This document shows, piece by piece, positions 13,342 through 23,395 of a stretch of 64,000 bases of DNA; positions within the stretch are counted from its first letter, which is position 1; the number at the start of each line of letters is the position of its first letter. The stretch spans positions 13,096,452 through 13,160,451 of the forward strand of contig OX463859.1 in assembly GCA_949825065.1 (NCBI GenBank), in the 5' to 3' direction. The notes beneath the pieces are model-generated. The model was not told the origin of the DNA. It did no database searches and saw only the letters and a program-made list of their open reading frames with translations. A program made the position numbers and the translations under genes. This stretch comes from Odontocerum albicorne. Its lineage: Eukaryota; Arthropoda; Insecta; Trichoptera; Odontoceridae.

Positions 13342-13515
13342 CAATCAAGGAATCATTCAAGAATACCAAAAAATACCATTCAAGAATACCAAAAAAATAC
13401 CATTCAAGAATACCAAAAAATATCATTTATGAATACCGAAAAATACCATTCAAGAATACCAAAAAATACCATTCAAGAATACCAAAAAAATACCATTCAA
13501 AAATACCAAAAAATC
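13342..13515. repeat. AT-rich minisatellite, about 23-bp unit
   Basis: About seven imperfect copies of 'aataccattcaagaatacc' plus a run of four to seven A. Slippage in the A run changes unit length between copies. Confidence 0.85.
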
Positions 13516-13626
13516 TAATAAATCAGAATTTACTTTTAATATTCTAACAATCGACCAAATCACGTATGTCAGCTACAGCAGCGCCAGAGCGATTACAATG
13601 ACAATATCTTCAAACTAACCAGAAAT

Positions 13627-13835
13627 GTAATTTGTTTTATCAAACACTAGTTATTCCACTTTATGTAACGGTATAACCCTACCGGTTTCATGGTTTCCAC
13701 CCCATCATCCGGTGGGATGATGATGAGGAGAAAACCTTGAACCGGCAGGGTTATACCGTTACATAAAGTGTAATAAACAGTGTTTGATAAAAACAAATTA
13801 CAATGTCTTTAAACCTCTACAATGTTAATGCCTTA
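13627..13835. mobile_element. PLE-derived foldback unit
   Basis: Two arms in inverted orientation meet around 13715: the left arm runs 'gtaatttgttttatcaaaca' ... 'taaccctaccggtttcatgg', and the right arm is its reverse complement through 'gtttgataaaaacaaattac'. The arms match the ends of the PLE at 14437-15165, with the coding interior gone. The outer flank 'tctttaaacctctacaatgt' also recurs beside the other copies, so the unit extends beyond the arms. Confidence 0.8.
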
Positions 13836-13837
13836 TC

Positions 13838-13985
13838 TTTAAATAATATAACCAGAAATGTGTTATAGAGGTCTAAAGTGAAAACCAGATTGGAATCTTT
13901 TTTTTAAATCGGCTACTAACGGGAATCGAACACAAAACCCCCAAGCTGAAAGCAGTCATCAATAGGCAACGGACATAACCAATGC
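13838..13985 (-). mobile_element. Decayed SINE copy
   Basis: Minus-strand SINE body with 'ggaatcgaacacaaaacccc' (B box, reverse complement) at 13921-13941 and a damaged head near 13960-13980. The tail is reduced to 'ataaccagaaatgtg'. Confidence 0.55.
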
Positions 13986-14210
13986 TACGGAATAATATGT
14001 TAATAATTATCTGTTAAGTTTTATTGTTTCATTATCTGCAGCAGATTAAACCTGACGATTGTCATGCAACTTGGATATCCTTGCCATCAAATCTTTGGAT
14101 TTGATACATTAAGAATATGTGCTTGCTGGAGTGCAACATGTTGCATGCAATAAACAAATACACAGACAGGCGTCCTTTATTTTCATCATATTCAATCACG
14201 AGGGATTTTT

Positions 14211-14390
14211 TAAAATTGATTTAACACTTCATTGTACACAATCTGCTTGACTTATTACTAATCGGCAATCTCTTTCAAGCAATCAGACAAAATAAAATAA
14301 AGGAGTTACATGGTTGCAAAAAAACATTTCAATAATTATTCACCTGTATACAATTTATGAACAATATACATACTCGTAGTTAGAATTTAT
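14211..14390 (-). mobile_element. LINE-A 3' tail
   Basis: Matches the LINE-A terminus read on the minus strand: 'ttaacacttcattgtacaca', 'attactaatcggcaatctct', and a UTR through 'tttatgaacaatatacat'. A TACTCGTA octamer lies at 14371 at the point where another copy (35388-35800) lacks it. Confidence 0.6.
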
Positions 14391-14436
14391 ATGTTGTTTA
14401 TAATTAAGGCATTAACGTTGTGGAGGTTTAAAGACA

Positions 14437-15165
14437 TTGTAATTTATTTTTATCAAACACTGTTTATTCCACATTTTTGTGACGGTATAACCCTACCGGT
14501 TTCAAGGCTTTCACCTCATCTTCACAATGGAGCAAAGTCCTATTTATAAAAAACATATCATACGAAATAACCAAAAATATTCGAAGCCACATAAAACCAG
14601 CTTTTTACACTAATTTTAATCTCCGGAAACTCTTATTTAATGGGAAAGGCAAAATGGAATACTTAGCAACAGTGGTGTGTATAAACTTTTATGTGCTGAC
14701 TGTGATAATTTCTATATAGGAAATACAGGAAGATCTTTTGAAAAGAGATTTCGTGAACACAAATCCGCCTTAACAAATCCTCTAATTTATTCTGAAATGG
14801 CTAATCATTGTCACCGAGAAAACCATACTTTTTCTATCGATGATGCCAAATTCTTACATATCAGTAGTAACGGAAATAAATTGGACAGATTAGAGGCCCT
14901 AGAAATTTGTAAGTTGGTACACCGATCTGAACATCTGGTGAACAGTTATATCCCAAAAATCTCACCGCTCTTAGCCGAAATCGTCCCATGCCTCCCTCAC
15001 CCCTCAGCCCCCAACCGCTGAAGCGTGCATATCGGTACCAGTTCGAACAGCATTTAGTCTTGTTTGTGCTCCCCTGAAGATGAGGTGAAAGCTTTGAAAC
15101 CGGCAGGGTTATACCGTCACAAAAAAGTGGAATAAACAGTGTTTGATAAAAATAAATTACAAAGT
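14437..15165 (+). mobile_element. Penelope-like element remnant with inverted ends
   Basis: The left end (14437-14520) is the inverted copy of the right end (15065-15165), and the GIY-YIG remnant lies between. Penelope-like retroelements carry RT plus GIY-YIG and often have terminal repeats in direct or inverted orientation; here the RT is absent. The right end holds ordered CTGAAGA, GAAA and GTC blocks resembling a hammerhead ribozyme core (see findings). Confidence 0.75.
14665..15021 (+). pseudogene. GIY-YIG endonuclease domain of a PLE (truncated)
   Basis: An open frame of 114 codons from a Met at 14677 (the true start lies further 5' and is lost) to TGA at 15019-15021. It begins 'MYKLLCADCDNFYIGNTGRS', then 'FEKRFREHKSAL'. 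'VYKLxCxxCxxxYIGxTGRxFxxRxxEH' is the hallmark of PLE GIY-YIG domains, with the YIG tyrosine and the catalytic arginine of the 'GRS..KR' region in place and a downstream 'DRLEALEI' block. The reverse transcriptase that should precede it is missing, so this copy cannot move itself. A second fragment of the same C-terminal part lies at 23499-23705. Confidence 0.8.
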
Positions 15166-15259
15166 AAGAACATAAATGAGATATCATCAATCGAAGCAAA
15201 AAAGAAAACATGGTGGAGAATAAAGAAAAGTCAGGAATGATTTGGAGATTGTTTATTGT

Positions 15260-15420
15260 ATTCGGATTAAGTAAAAGCCGTTTTCAGCAATTCAAATGAC
15301 AATTTTGCAAAGCGCCATTAAAAGAGCAAACTTTCCTCAAGAACACTCGTACTCGGGTCTCGAACCAACTAATATTAATCAAATCACGTCTGGCAGCTAT
15401 ACCAGAGTCCGAGAGAATCA
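15260..15420. repeat. Dispersed repeat ('agagcaaactttcctc' family)
   Basis: The block 'aagcgccattaaaagagcaa' ... 'ctcgggtctcgaacc' ... 'gcagctataccagagtccga' recurs with changes at 18970-19105 and partly at 2970, 12340, 21975, 37130-37230 and 59560-59640. It looks like the terminal part of an old LINE, but I cannot assign it. Confidence 0.6.
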
Positions 15421-15427
15421 TGTATAA

Positions 15428-15636
15428 CATTTTCATTGTATACAGTACAATCTTGTGGGATTATTGGCATATGGCAATCTCCTTCAACCAACCAGAAAGG
15501 TGTTTATAAGGTCTTAAGGGAAAACCTGATTTGTAATTTTTTTTTAATACATAATCTGGGATTCAGTCGTAATCGAACCCGCCACCTTCGGGTCGAAAGG
15601 CAGGCGTCATATCAAGTAGGCCACGGTGGTAGTCAA
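15428..15636 (-). mobile_element. SINE copy
   Basis: Minus-strand SINE: head 'gtggcctacttgatatgac' (from 15634), B box within 'ggcgggttcgattacgac', poly-A-like link, then tail 'attgccatatgccaataatc'. The 5' flank at 15260-15420 carries the 'gcgccattaaaagagcaaac' repeat. Confidence 0.75.
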
Positions 15637-16066
15637 TCACTGTCTCTAATGAGGCAGAAAAAGAGATACAACTTATGGTAGGTGCCATTCTACCTGACAA
15701 TTGTAATGCCAATAAAATACTATTTCAAGTACATGAATATTATCTTTATCTCATATATTGTAACATTATATATTCATGAGCTTGCACGCAATACTGTTTA
15801 AACAATGCAAATGCGCTGGAACTAAATCAATTGTTCGCGCAACCGTTGTTAGCTATTGTTTTATTATAAAATATACTATTTATTATTATTTTTCTAAACA
15901 ACAATGCAGGAAAAATATCTATTTTTGCTGATTCGAAGGAAGCTCGAGTCATCAAGGTGATGCCCGTGACCTCAATTTTACTGCTTTGTCATCTAGTCAT
16001 AGTTATTGATGTTCCGCAGGGAAGCAAAGCACTTGAATAAAAATAATAAAAAAAACTGTACTTCCG

Positions 16067-16200
16067 GGACGTTAAGTGCCAGGGTACTATGACGCGTTTA
16101 GTGGCATTTCTCGATGTGTGTGATGTTAATATGTGACGTTAAGTGTCAGATATGAGACGTTTAGTGGCATTTCTGACCTGGATGGAGGCGTTTACTGACA
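16067..16200. repeat. Degenerate direct repeat pair
   Basis: Two roughly 50-65-bp copies containing 'gacgttaagtgccagggtac' or its variant, followed by 'gcgtttagtggcatttct' or 'acgtttagtggcatttct'. No known element recognised. Confidence 0.6.
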
Positions 16201-16264
16201 TCCCCGAAAGATGTTGTTATATATGTTACATATATAATATCGCGCCATCTCCTTGTCGGGATAT

Positions 16265-16890
16265 GCAGAGAATACAGAGTATCAAAATATGCAGATATGA
16301 TAGTTCATAATAGTATTTTAGTACCAACTTTGATGAATAAGATTGAAACATGGACGTGGAAAAAACTGAAAAGGGCCGAATCAATGCTAAACACGTAGAA
16401 ATGTATGCACTGGGAAGAATACATGGAATACAATGAAAAAATTAGGTACGAATGTGAACTTGAGATTGATGTGTTGAATAAGATGAAGAAGGTCACGCTG
16501 AGATTGTTTGGACATGTAGAACGAATGAATAAAGAAATATTAATAATAATAATCAATAGTGTTTAAGTACCAACTTTGATGTATGAGAGTGAAACGTGGA
16601 CGTGGAAAAATAATGAAAATAGTCGAATAAATGCTGTAGAAATACGTGCACTGACAAGAAAACATGGAGTGACAATGTATAACAGAATAAGGAATGAAGT
16701 GATTAGTGATGAATGTGAACTTAAGACTGATGTGTTGAGTAAGATGAAGAAGAGTAGTCCGAGATGGTTTGGGCATGTAGAACGAATGAATGAAGAAACA
16801 CAAATATATACTTGTAGTGTAAAAGTGAATGTAAGGTGTGGCAGAGGAAAACCAAGAAAAGTATGGATGAATCAAGGGATTGATATTTTG
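16265..16890 (+). mobile_element. Two tandem RTE-like LINE fragments
   Basis: Two + strand starts of the same region: 16300-16555 and 16556-16890. The second reads 'LMYESETWTWKNNENSRIN', 'AVEIRALTRKHGVTMYNRIR' and then 'LRWFGHVERMNEE'-like and 'GRGKPRKVWMNQG' segments. The second fragment abuts an inverted copy at 16890. Confidence 0.75.
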
Positions 16891-17255
16891 AATTTTCCAT
16901 CTAAATACATCCTTAGCCTCTTCCTCGTCCATACACCCTCTCGTACGATTTCTCTGAATTTCTACGTTTCTTTCTTTCAGAATATCATTCACTTGATCCA
17001 ACCATACTTTCCCTGGTTTTCCTCTTACATGCTTTCCACTCACATTTACACTATACTCGTATATCTGTTTTGTTAGCCTTTCTTCAGTCATTCGTTTTAT
17101 ATGTCCAAACCATCTCAGTGTGGTATTTTATTTTACTCAATTTATCAACCTTAAATTCACATTCATCCTTAATCACTTCGTTTTGTATTCTTTCATACAT
17201 TGTCACGCCATGTATTCGTTGCAAAGCTCGCATGCAAAGCAGCATTTATTCGGCT
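16890..17255 (-). mobile_element. RTE-like LINE fragment, inverted against its neighbour
   Basis: The minus strand gives 'MTEERLTKQIYEYSVNVSGK', then 'VRGKPGKVWLDQVNDILKER' and 'NVEIQRNRTRGCMDEEEAKD'. This is one of the best preserved versions of this region in the window. It joins the + strand fragment head-on at about 16890. A TACTCGTA octamer is at 17054. Confidence 0.8.
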
Positions 17256-17368
17256 TCTCTCAGATGCTGTATTATGTAGATATATAATTAATTATAAATA
17301 GTTAAAATTAAGTTTCCAATCGTAGTGAATTTTCTATTGATTTAATTAAGATACGACAATATACGATA

Positions 17369-18330
17369 TGTTTATTAACACTTTATTTTATAACAATTTG
17401 GAAGGCTTATTTTTAGGTGGCAATCACTTCCAATCAACTAGAAAGAAGTTTCATAACTGTAAAACTTCTTCGAATTATTGTTATTTTGTACTTGACTTAT
17501 GTACAATATACTCGTAAATAACTGTATTAAAAGTGAGATATCATCAATGAAAGGAAAAAGGAAGGAATGTTGGGGGCAAAATAAAATTGGTTATGAAACA
17601 TGTAAGATTGCTTACTATGTATAAATTAACAGTTTATTTCAATCGCTGTTTGAAACATACCAATAGTATAGTGAGTCTAACGTTAGTTCTTAACTGGTTT
17701 CAGAGTATAGTAAACGGAGATGTAAAAAAATAAGAGCGATGAATTTGTAAACACCGATAAACAATTTTTACTCTAACGTTATGAACATCCATGATCGGTA
17801 AGACACTGAATATTTTCGGCCAGATAAGAAGGGGTAATAAAACAGTTAAGGATATTGTATAATAGTGACACTATATAAATTTTGCGTATATTTCTCACAT
17901 TCAACTTATCAAGCTCTTTCTAATATGAAGTGATATTATCGTATTTTCACAAGTTAAAGATTTATTTTCAGATAAGCATTTTGAAGACTGTAGTTGGACA
18001 AACTGTTCCTCTGTAATATCCAAATAACATACAGTACCCGACGGTTAGTAATACACATCGGGCTTACGAAAGAAACTGTCGGCCATAATCGGCTAACTTC
18101 GGCTTTGTAGAGCGTCGTCTCTGTCGCACGATGCGCTAACAGTCCGGTATCTAGAAAGCGACGGGACACGTGTATGAATGAGAGATGACGCTCTACAAAG
18201 CCGAAGTTAGCCGATTATGGCCGACATTCTCTTTCTTAAGCCCGATGTGTATTACTTACCGCCGGGTATTGTACATTCGCTTAGTTCAAAATTGGAAATA
18301 GCAGAAATTGTATGAACAAAATTTCGGTTT
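17369..18330 (-). mobile_element. LINE-A copy interrupted by a MITE
   Basis: Minus-strand LINE-A: tail at 17369-17460, UTR with 'aaaagtgagatatcatcaat' at 17530, decayed RT end at 17640-18034, then continuing after the MITE at 18269-18330 ('tacattcgcttagttcaaaa'). The intact version of the interrupted site is at 20405-20445 ('aaataacatacgtccgcata'). Confidence 0.7.
18037..18266. mobile_element. Foldback MITE, 230 bp, TA target duplication
   Basis: Near-perfect inverted arms of about 85 bp surround a loop of about 55 bp. The left end is 'cccgacggttagtaatacac' and the right arm ends '...ttacttaccgccggg'. TA dinucleotides flank both ends (18035-18036 and 18267-18268). It lies inside a LINE-A copy. 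Both arms carry 'ggctaacttcggctttgtag'. No coding capacity. A partial relative is near 63155-63210. Confidence 0.9.
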
Positions 18331-18597
18331 TAGTTAGCAAGGGACTATTAACAGTTAAGTTGGATCCCACCAACACCCAAGCTGTTATGGCGGGAAAATA
18401 TAGCCCCATCCAGCGCGATCTACACTAGACGATCGAAATCTTCTTTATTTATTTCTTTATGAGAGTGACGTCATATTGGGTTGGGCTGTATGTACTCTAG
18501 GCCTTAATTCATTTTTTAACGGAATATTAACAATGATACTTATAGATTTACCTCCAAAGTATTTTTTCAACAATATGCTATATTTTTATTGTTTCAG

Positions 18598-18718
18598 AGA
18601 GGGTAGTGCTATGAACGGCGCCGCAGGAGGAGTAGTGTTGGAGGACGCCAAGGCAGATAAGATGGACTCCAAGCTGAATCACACCAACAACAAGTCACTG
18701 CAGCCACAACAGAGCTCT
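18598..18718 (+). CDS. ABCH-type ABC transporter, first coding exon
   Basis: The acceptor is 'attgtttcag' and the donor 'gtaagt'. I place the start at the ATG at 18611, with G at -3; the 13 bases before it would be 5' UTR. The frame has no stop back to 18476, so a further 5' coding exon is not formally excluded. The exon encodes 36 hydrophilic residues (MNGAAGG, acidic and lysine-rich middle, Asn/Gln/Ser-rich end 'QPQQSS') with no membrane segment, as expected for the cytosolic N-terminus of a half transporter that puts its nucleotide-binding domain first. It ends at phase 0, matching the exon at 33675. Identity rests on the downstream exons, since this part of the family is poorly conserved. 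Confidence 0.7.
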
Positions 18719-18954
18719 GTAAGTAATCATGTCTACGTATCCTCGGCGCTACACTTTTTTATGGAACTTAATCTCCCTCAGAATCAGCCTTTACCTTCTT
18801 TGGGTATGAGCCGCTCGTGGTCATTGTTATGAACTTCTGGTAATATTTTCATCCTATCCCATTATTTTTTTAAGAAGCTTCACCAAATTTGAGTGTTCTC
18901 ATCAGACGCGTAGCTAGGTTTTAGGCGCCCTTGACAAATTCATGATTTGACCCC

Positions 18955-19285
18955 CTTTTCTAAAGTTGTGTATTCCAAAGGATTTTTTAAAGCACCTTTT
19001 AGAGAGCAAACTTTCCTCAATGGCCAGCTCTAACTCGATATTCGAACTCACTATTATTTAAAAAATCATGCCTGACAGCTATAGCAGCGCCCGAATGAAT
19101 TATGTATAACTCTTTCATTGTACACAGTACAACTCTGTGGGATTACTGCCATGTGGCAACTTCTTCTCATCAATCTGAAAGATGTCCATAAGGCCTTAAG
19201 TGAAAGCCAGTGGGTTTCAGTGGAAAAATAACCTGCAACCTGGTCAGAATACAAGCGTCCTACTAACTAAGCCACGGAGGTCGTC
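18955..19285 (-). mobile_element. Dispersed repeat followed by SINE copy
   Basis: 18955-19105 carries the 'agagcaaactttcctcaatg' repeat. 19106-19285 is a minus-strand SINE with head 'gacctccgtggcttagttag' from 19281, a weak B box, and tail 'attgccatgtggc' reversed at 19146-19160. Confidence 0.7.
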
Positions 19286-19518
19286 ATAATATCTTTAATA
19301 ATGTGATAATCTTACAAATAATACTGAGTAATCGTATTTTGAACATAAATTTATAACAGTGAAACGAGAGACATAAAAGATTTCTTACTCATGTGAAACA
19401 ATTATACATATTATTATATTTATGTATGTCTAGCATATTTCTTTTTAAGCTTTAGAAGATATCTGTGGTCCAAAAAATCCTTTATGAGATCATCTAAGAT
19501 GACTTTCAAAATATATTT

Positions 19519-20480
19519 ATTAATCGCTTCATTGTAAGAACAATTTGGTGGACTTATTACTAAGTGGCAATCTCTTCCAACCAGCGGCGGCCGGTCCCGA
19601 GGTGCGATGGTGCGCTGATCACCAACGCACCTCGAGACGCTGAGCGAATATGAAATATCGCTGTCTCACAGTTCACTGTACTCTGTCTGACATATATGAA
19701 TTTATGTTTCCGTCCGGTGCGTAATGGAGATCGCTCCGGTAGTACTGGCAAACTTGGCCGGTCGATTTGAAAGGAATATTTTTTAATTTAAAAAAAAATT
19801 GAATTTTCACTTAAATAAAAATCCTCGTACTATTTGTCAGTATTCTTATACATATTTAATCTATACAAATATTTAACATTTTTGGAAGTCATGTTCGCGA
19901 ATATGTAATTTAATTATTGCAAATTACCTATTTCTCCAGTTCAGTGCACCAGCGTACCTCTAGACCGGCCGCCGCTGTTTCCAGCCAACCAGAAAAATGT
20001 TAAAAGAAATTATGGTCCCAAATGATTATTCATCTTTATAAAATTTATGAACAATATATAATAATATATACTCGTAGTATAAGTAAAAGTGAGATATCAT
20101 CAATCAAAGGAAAATTAAGGGAAACACTTTATATTACTGACTAGAAATTAAGAGTATTTTCAGTCGCTTCTTAAAGCATGCCAAGGACGTGTCCAACATT
20201 GGTTTTTAATTGGTTCTAGAGTCTCACTACATGGATGGTAAAGCACGATATAACAGTACGTGTTATTTGCGTTTATTTGTCATGTCCAACCAATTCAGCT
20301 CCTTCCAGTATGAAGTGATACGATCGTATTTTCTTAGGTTAAAAATAAATCTAAGACAAACATTTTGAAGACGCTGTAATTTGTTTAGCTCTTCCTCCGT
20401 ATTATACAAATAACATACGTCCGCATAGTCCAAAATCGGAAAGAACAGAGATTGCACGAGTAAAATTTAGGTTTTAGTAC
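19519..20480 (-). mobile_element. LINE-A copy split by a hAT element
   Basis: On the minus strand: an RT remnant at 20457-20263 reading 'MQSLFFPILDYADVCYLYNT', then 'LNKLQRLQNVCLRFIFNLRK', the usual 'LDYADVCY...LNKLQRLQN.C.RFIF.LRKY' of jockey/I-like LINE reverse transcriptases; UTR at 20160-20040; 3' tail at 20030-19978 and, beyond the hAT insertion, 19581-19519. A TACTCGTA octamer is at 20069. Confidence 0.75.
19582..19977. mobile_element. Nonautonomous hAT-like element, 396 bp
   Basis: Terminal inverted repeats CAGCGGCGGCCGGTC and GACCGGCCGCCGCTG match perfectly over 15 bp. The flanking 8-mers cttccaac (19574-19581) and tttccagc (19978-19985) agree at 6 of 8 and fit a decayed 8-bp target duplication. 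The host site is the conserved 'tcttccaaccaacc' of the LINE-A/SINE tail. No transposase is visible. Confidence 0.8.
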
Positions 20481-21009
20481 ACAGCAATCAAAATATATAA
20501 CATACTCGTATATGTCTACCATATGTCAGATTTTGAGCCATCATTAGCTGTTACAGGTAGATGACAGGAAATCCATACCGACAAAAATTCCACCATTTTT
20601 GTGACTTTTGAACTCTCGGTGGAGTTTGAATTTAATCAAACAGCGTGAACTTGCAATTATTAAAAAACCGGTTTACATAACGTTAATACACAAAAAATAA
20701 AATATTATTCAAAATATCCAGGATCTAAAATTTTATTATATGATCTAGACTAAAACTTATCGACGTTCTATGTTTCATTTCATTTTTGTTTTTTGAAACT
20801 GTTGTTTGTTTGCATTTTATTATTTATGCCACCTGGCGAAAAATAGAAATTCAACATGTAGATATATAATCATCTTCGTCACCATTGTTAACAGGCTATA
20901 GATCTCCACATTTCTCAATTCTTCTAGATATATTGTAAAAAGAAGGATCATTTCTGCTTCTTATCGTCCAAAATGTTATCACCTGAACAACACAAGACGT
21001 TTCATGAAT

Positions 21010-21585
21010 CAAGTCGTCTTCAGTGCAAGACATCCTAGTTCTCGAACACTGCAGCAAATATCAAATGGACTGCTCCTCACTGCAGATACGTCTTCAGTGC
21101 AAGACAGAATCGTCTTCAGTGCAAGACATCCTAGTTCTCGAACACTGCAGCAAATATCAAATGGACTGCTCCTCACTGTAGATACGTCTTCAGTGCAAGA
21201 CAGAATCGTCTTCAGTGCAAGACATCCTAGTTCTCGAACACTGCAGCAAATATCAAATGGACTGCTCCTCACTGCAGATACGTCTTCAGTGAGAGACAGA
21301 ATCGTCTTCAGTACAAGACATCCTAGTTCTCGAACACTGCAGCAAATATCAAATGGACTGCTCCTCACTGTAGATACGTCTTCAGTGCAAGACAGAATCG
21401 TCTTCAGTGCAAGACATCCTAGTTCTCGAACACTGCAGCAAATATCAAATGGACTGCTCCTCACTGCAGATACGTCTTCAGTGAGAGACAGAATCGTCTT
21501 CAGTACAAGACATCCTAGTTCTCGAACACTGCAGCAAATATCAAATGGATTGCTCATCACTGCAGATATGTCGAGTTGATTTATC
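21010..21585. repeat. Tandem repeat, 6 x 96 bp, open on both strands
   Basis: Six copies of a 96-bp unit (core 'catcctagttctcgaacact', 'gcagcaaatatcaaatggac'). Because 96 is a multiple of three and the unit has no stop in one frame per strand, 191 and 192 codons stay open on opposite strands, reading 'RHPSSRTLQQISNGLLLTA' on +. Variants alternate (TADTSSVRDR / TVDTSSVQDR), giving a 192-bp higher-order unit. I regard it as a minisatellite, not a gene. Confidence 0.9.
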
Positions 21586-21970
21586 ACACAACATTATCTT
21601 ATTTAATATATTGTCCTTTGTTCTCCCAATTCCTTTTCGGTATTTCATATTCGCCTATTAAGGTATTTCCAGGTCTTCCAGAACAATTCGAACCCAGGTG
21701 GTAATGCTTGTACATACAAAATCCCCCATCTAAGGCTCGACCTTTCTCTCAATTAATTCATCCAAGAAACAGCAGCGGGTTGTTTTAGAGACTTAGCGAC
21801 CTTGATAAAACAATCGTTGACGTCTTTCTATCTATATCTTCAAAAATACTTTGTAAATTATTTTTCTTCCTTTCCGTATAAATCAACAACCTACTTTTCC
21901 TGGAATAAAAATTGTAAACTGCCTTTCCATATTTTGTATAATAATAATAACAAAAAATTTATGTAGCAAT

Positions 21971-22369
21971 ATTTACAGAGCAGACTCTTCAAGGTAGCTC
22001 TTACTCGAGACTCGTTATTACTGATTGATTAACCTCTTCAAACCTGACGTATATTATAATGGATACAGAGTTCATACTCGTATGCACCTTGTAAAAATTA
22101 TGTAGCAATATTTACAGAGCAGACTCTTCAAGGTAGCTTAAACTCGAGACTCGTTATTACTGATTGATTAACCTCTTCAAACCTGACGTCTATTATAATG
22201 GATACAGAGTTCATACTCGTATGCACCTTGTAAAAAAATTTACAGAACAGACTCTTCAAGGTAGCCCCAACTCGAGACTCGTTATTACTGATAGATTAAC
22301 CTCTTCAGACCTGACGTCTATTATAATGGATACAGAGTTCATACACGTATGCACCTTGTAAAAAAATTT
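21971..22369. repeat. Tandem repeat, 3 x about 130 bp
   Basis: Copies start at 21971, 22110 and 22238 (periods 139 and 128; the difference is a 'tatgtagcaat' stretch). Each holds 'cagactcttcaaggtagc', 'ctcgttattactgat' and 'ggatacagagttcata'. The first two contain TACTCGTA (22075, 22214); the third has TACACGTA. Confidence 0.9.
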
Positions 22370-22589
22370 GTGGTATATTTCTGTACCCAATGATAACAAA
22401 TGAATTGTACGATACTGTAATATCGACTTTGAACGTTTTGGGCGCCATATATATTATCTAAACTAGTACGACATAATGTTGGATTTAGTGTAAATAATAC
22501 GCTCACAAGTAAGACAATTTTTTTAAAACCTTAGAATTAATTCAGGTCTGAAGAGGTTCAACGTATTACGAAATCACATTTGCGCTCTA

Positions 22590-22870
22590 TATTTGTTTTG
22601 TTAGTATTTCTTTATTCATTAGTTCCACGCGCCCAAACCATCTCTCAGAGTGTTCTTCTTCATCTTGTTCAACACATCAGCCTTAAGTTCAAACTCATCC
22701 TTAATTATTTCATTCCGTATTCTGTCATACATAGTCACCCCAGGTATTCTTCTAATTGCACGCATTTCCACAGCATTTATTCGGCTCTTTTCAGTTTTGT
22801 TATATGTCAACGTTTTACTTCCCATACATTAAAGTTGGTACTAAAATACTATTGTGGACTATCATCTCAA
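22590..22870 (-). mobile_element. RTE-like LINE fragment
   Basis: The minus strand gives 'MGSKTLTYNKTEKSRINAVE', then 'MRAIRRIPGVTMYDRIRNEI' and 'IKDEFELKADVLNKMKKNTL', the best preserved 'SRINAVEMRALRRIxGVTMYDRIRNE' block of this family here. The 3' ORF end is interrupted. Confidence 0.8.
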
Positions 22871-23395
22871 AATATTTTTTATCTGTCTGGTTCGAGTATA
22901 TATGTTATGTTTTAATGTCACATTGAGTTTGTTGATGTGTTGCATTTCACCATTGTACACACTAGCTGGAATAACAGTATGATTTGTTATTATTAAAGTA
23001 ACTATACCCTGTATTTATACTTTGTCAACTTCTTTGATTTCAATATATTATACATAATAATAATTTCATAGTCAGCAATAAAAGTTTTATAATCATTTGG
23101 CTGATTACATGACCGTACCGTACCATACACGCGCCTCTCACTAGAAGGCAACCTGTCCCGAGATGGCCAACGAGTCCAAGTTAATCGAGTGGCCCTCACT
23201 ATTTATCGGATCAGCGTGGTATATTAAATTCTTAATCAGATTTTGAGTACAAGGACGATTAACTCAATCGTTGTCCATTGAACATGACTTTTCAGCAAAT
23301 CAACAAATATAACATATATTTAAAAAATATATTGATGTATTAAATATCATATCCATTCAAAAAAATGTATGTTACAGTGTAAGTTATTAATTGTA

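Larger units (their letters stand above)
1..18597. other. Upstream DNA or 5'-UTR intron of the ABCH gene
   Basis: No host coding exon is recognised here. The first visible exon (18598) is preceded by a splice acceptor, so at least part of this stretch is probably intron, with a noncoding first exon either somewhere in it or off the left edge. It holds SINE and LINE fragments, PLE pieces and tandem repeats listed separately. The stretches 2100-2580, 4700-5720, 6400-6830, 9300-10760 and 11360-12180 are AT-rich with nothing I can identify beyond scattered SINE-tail fragments. Confidence 0.5.

Noticed and set aside
16540..17091. 183-codon minus-strand frame as a host gene
   Set aside because: The sequence is the RTE-like LINE C-terminus repeated across the window and runs antisense through the inverted neighbour fragment.
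19560..19751. 63-codon minus-strand frame
   Set aside because: It sits inside the nonautonomous hAT at 19582-19977 and has no recognisable domain.
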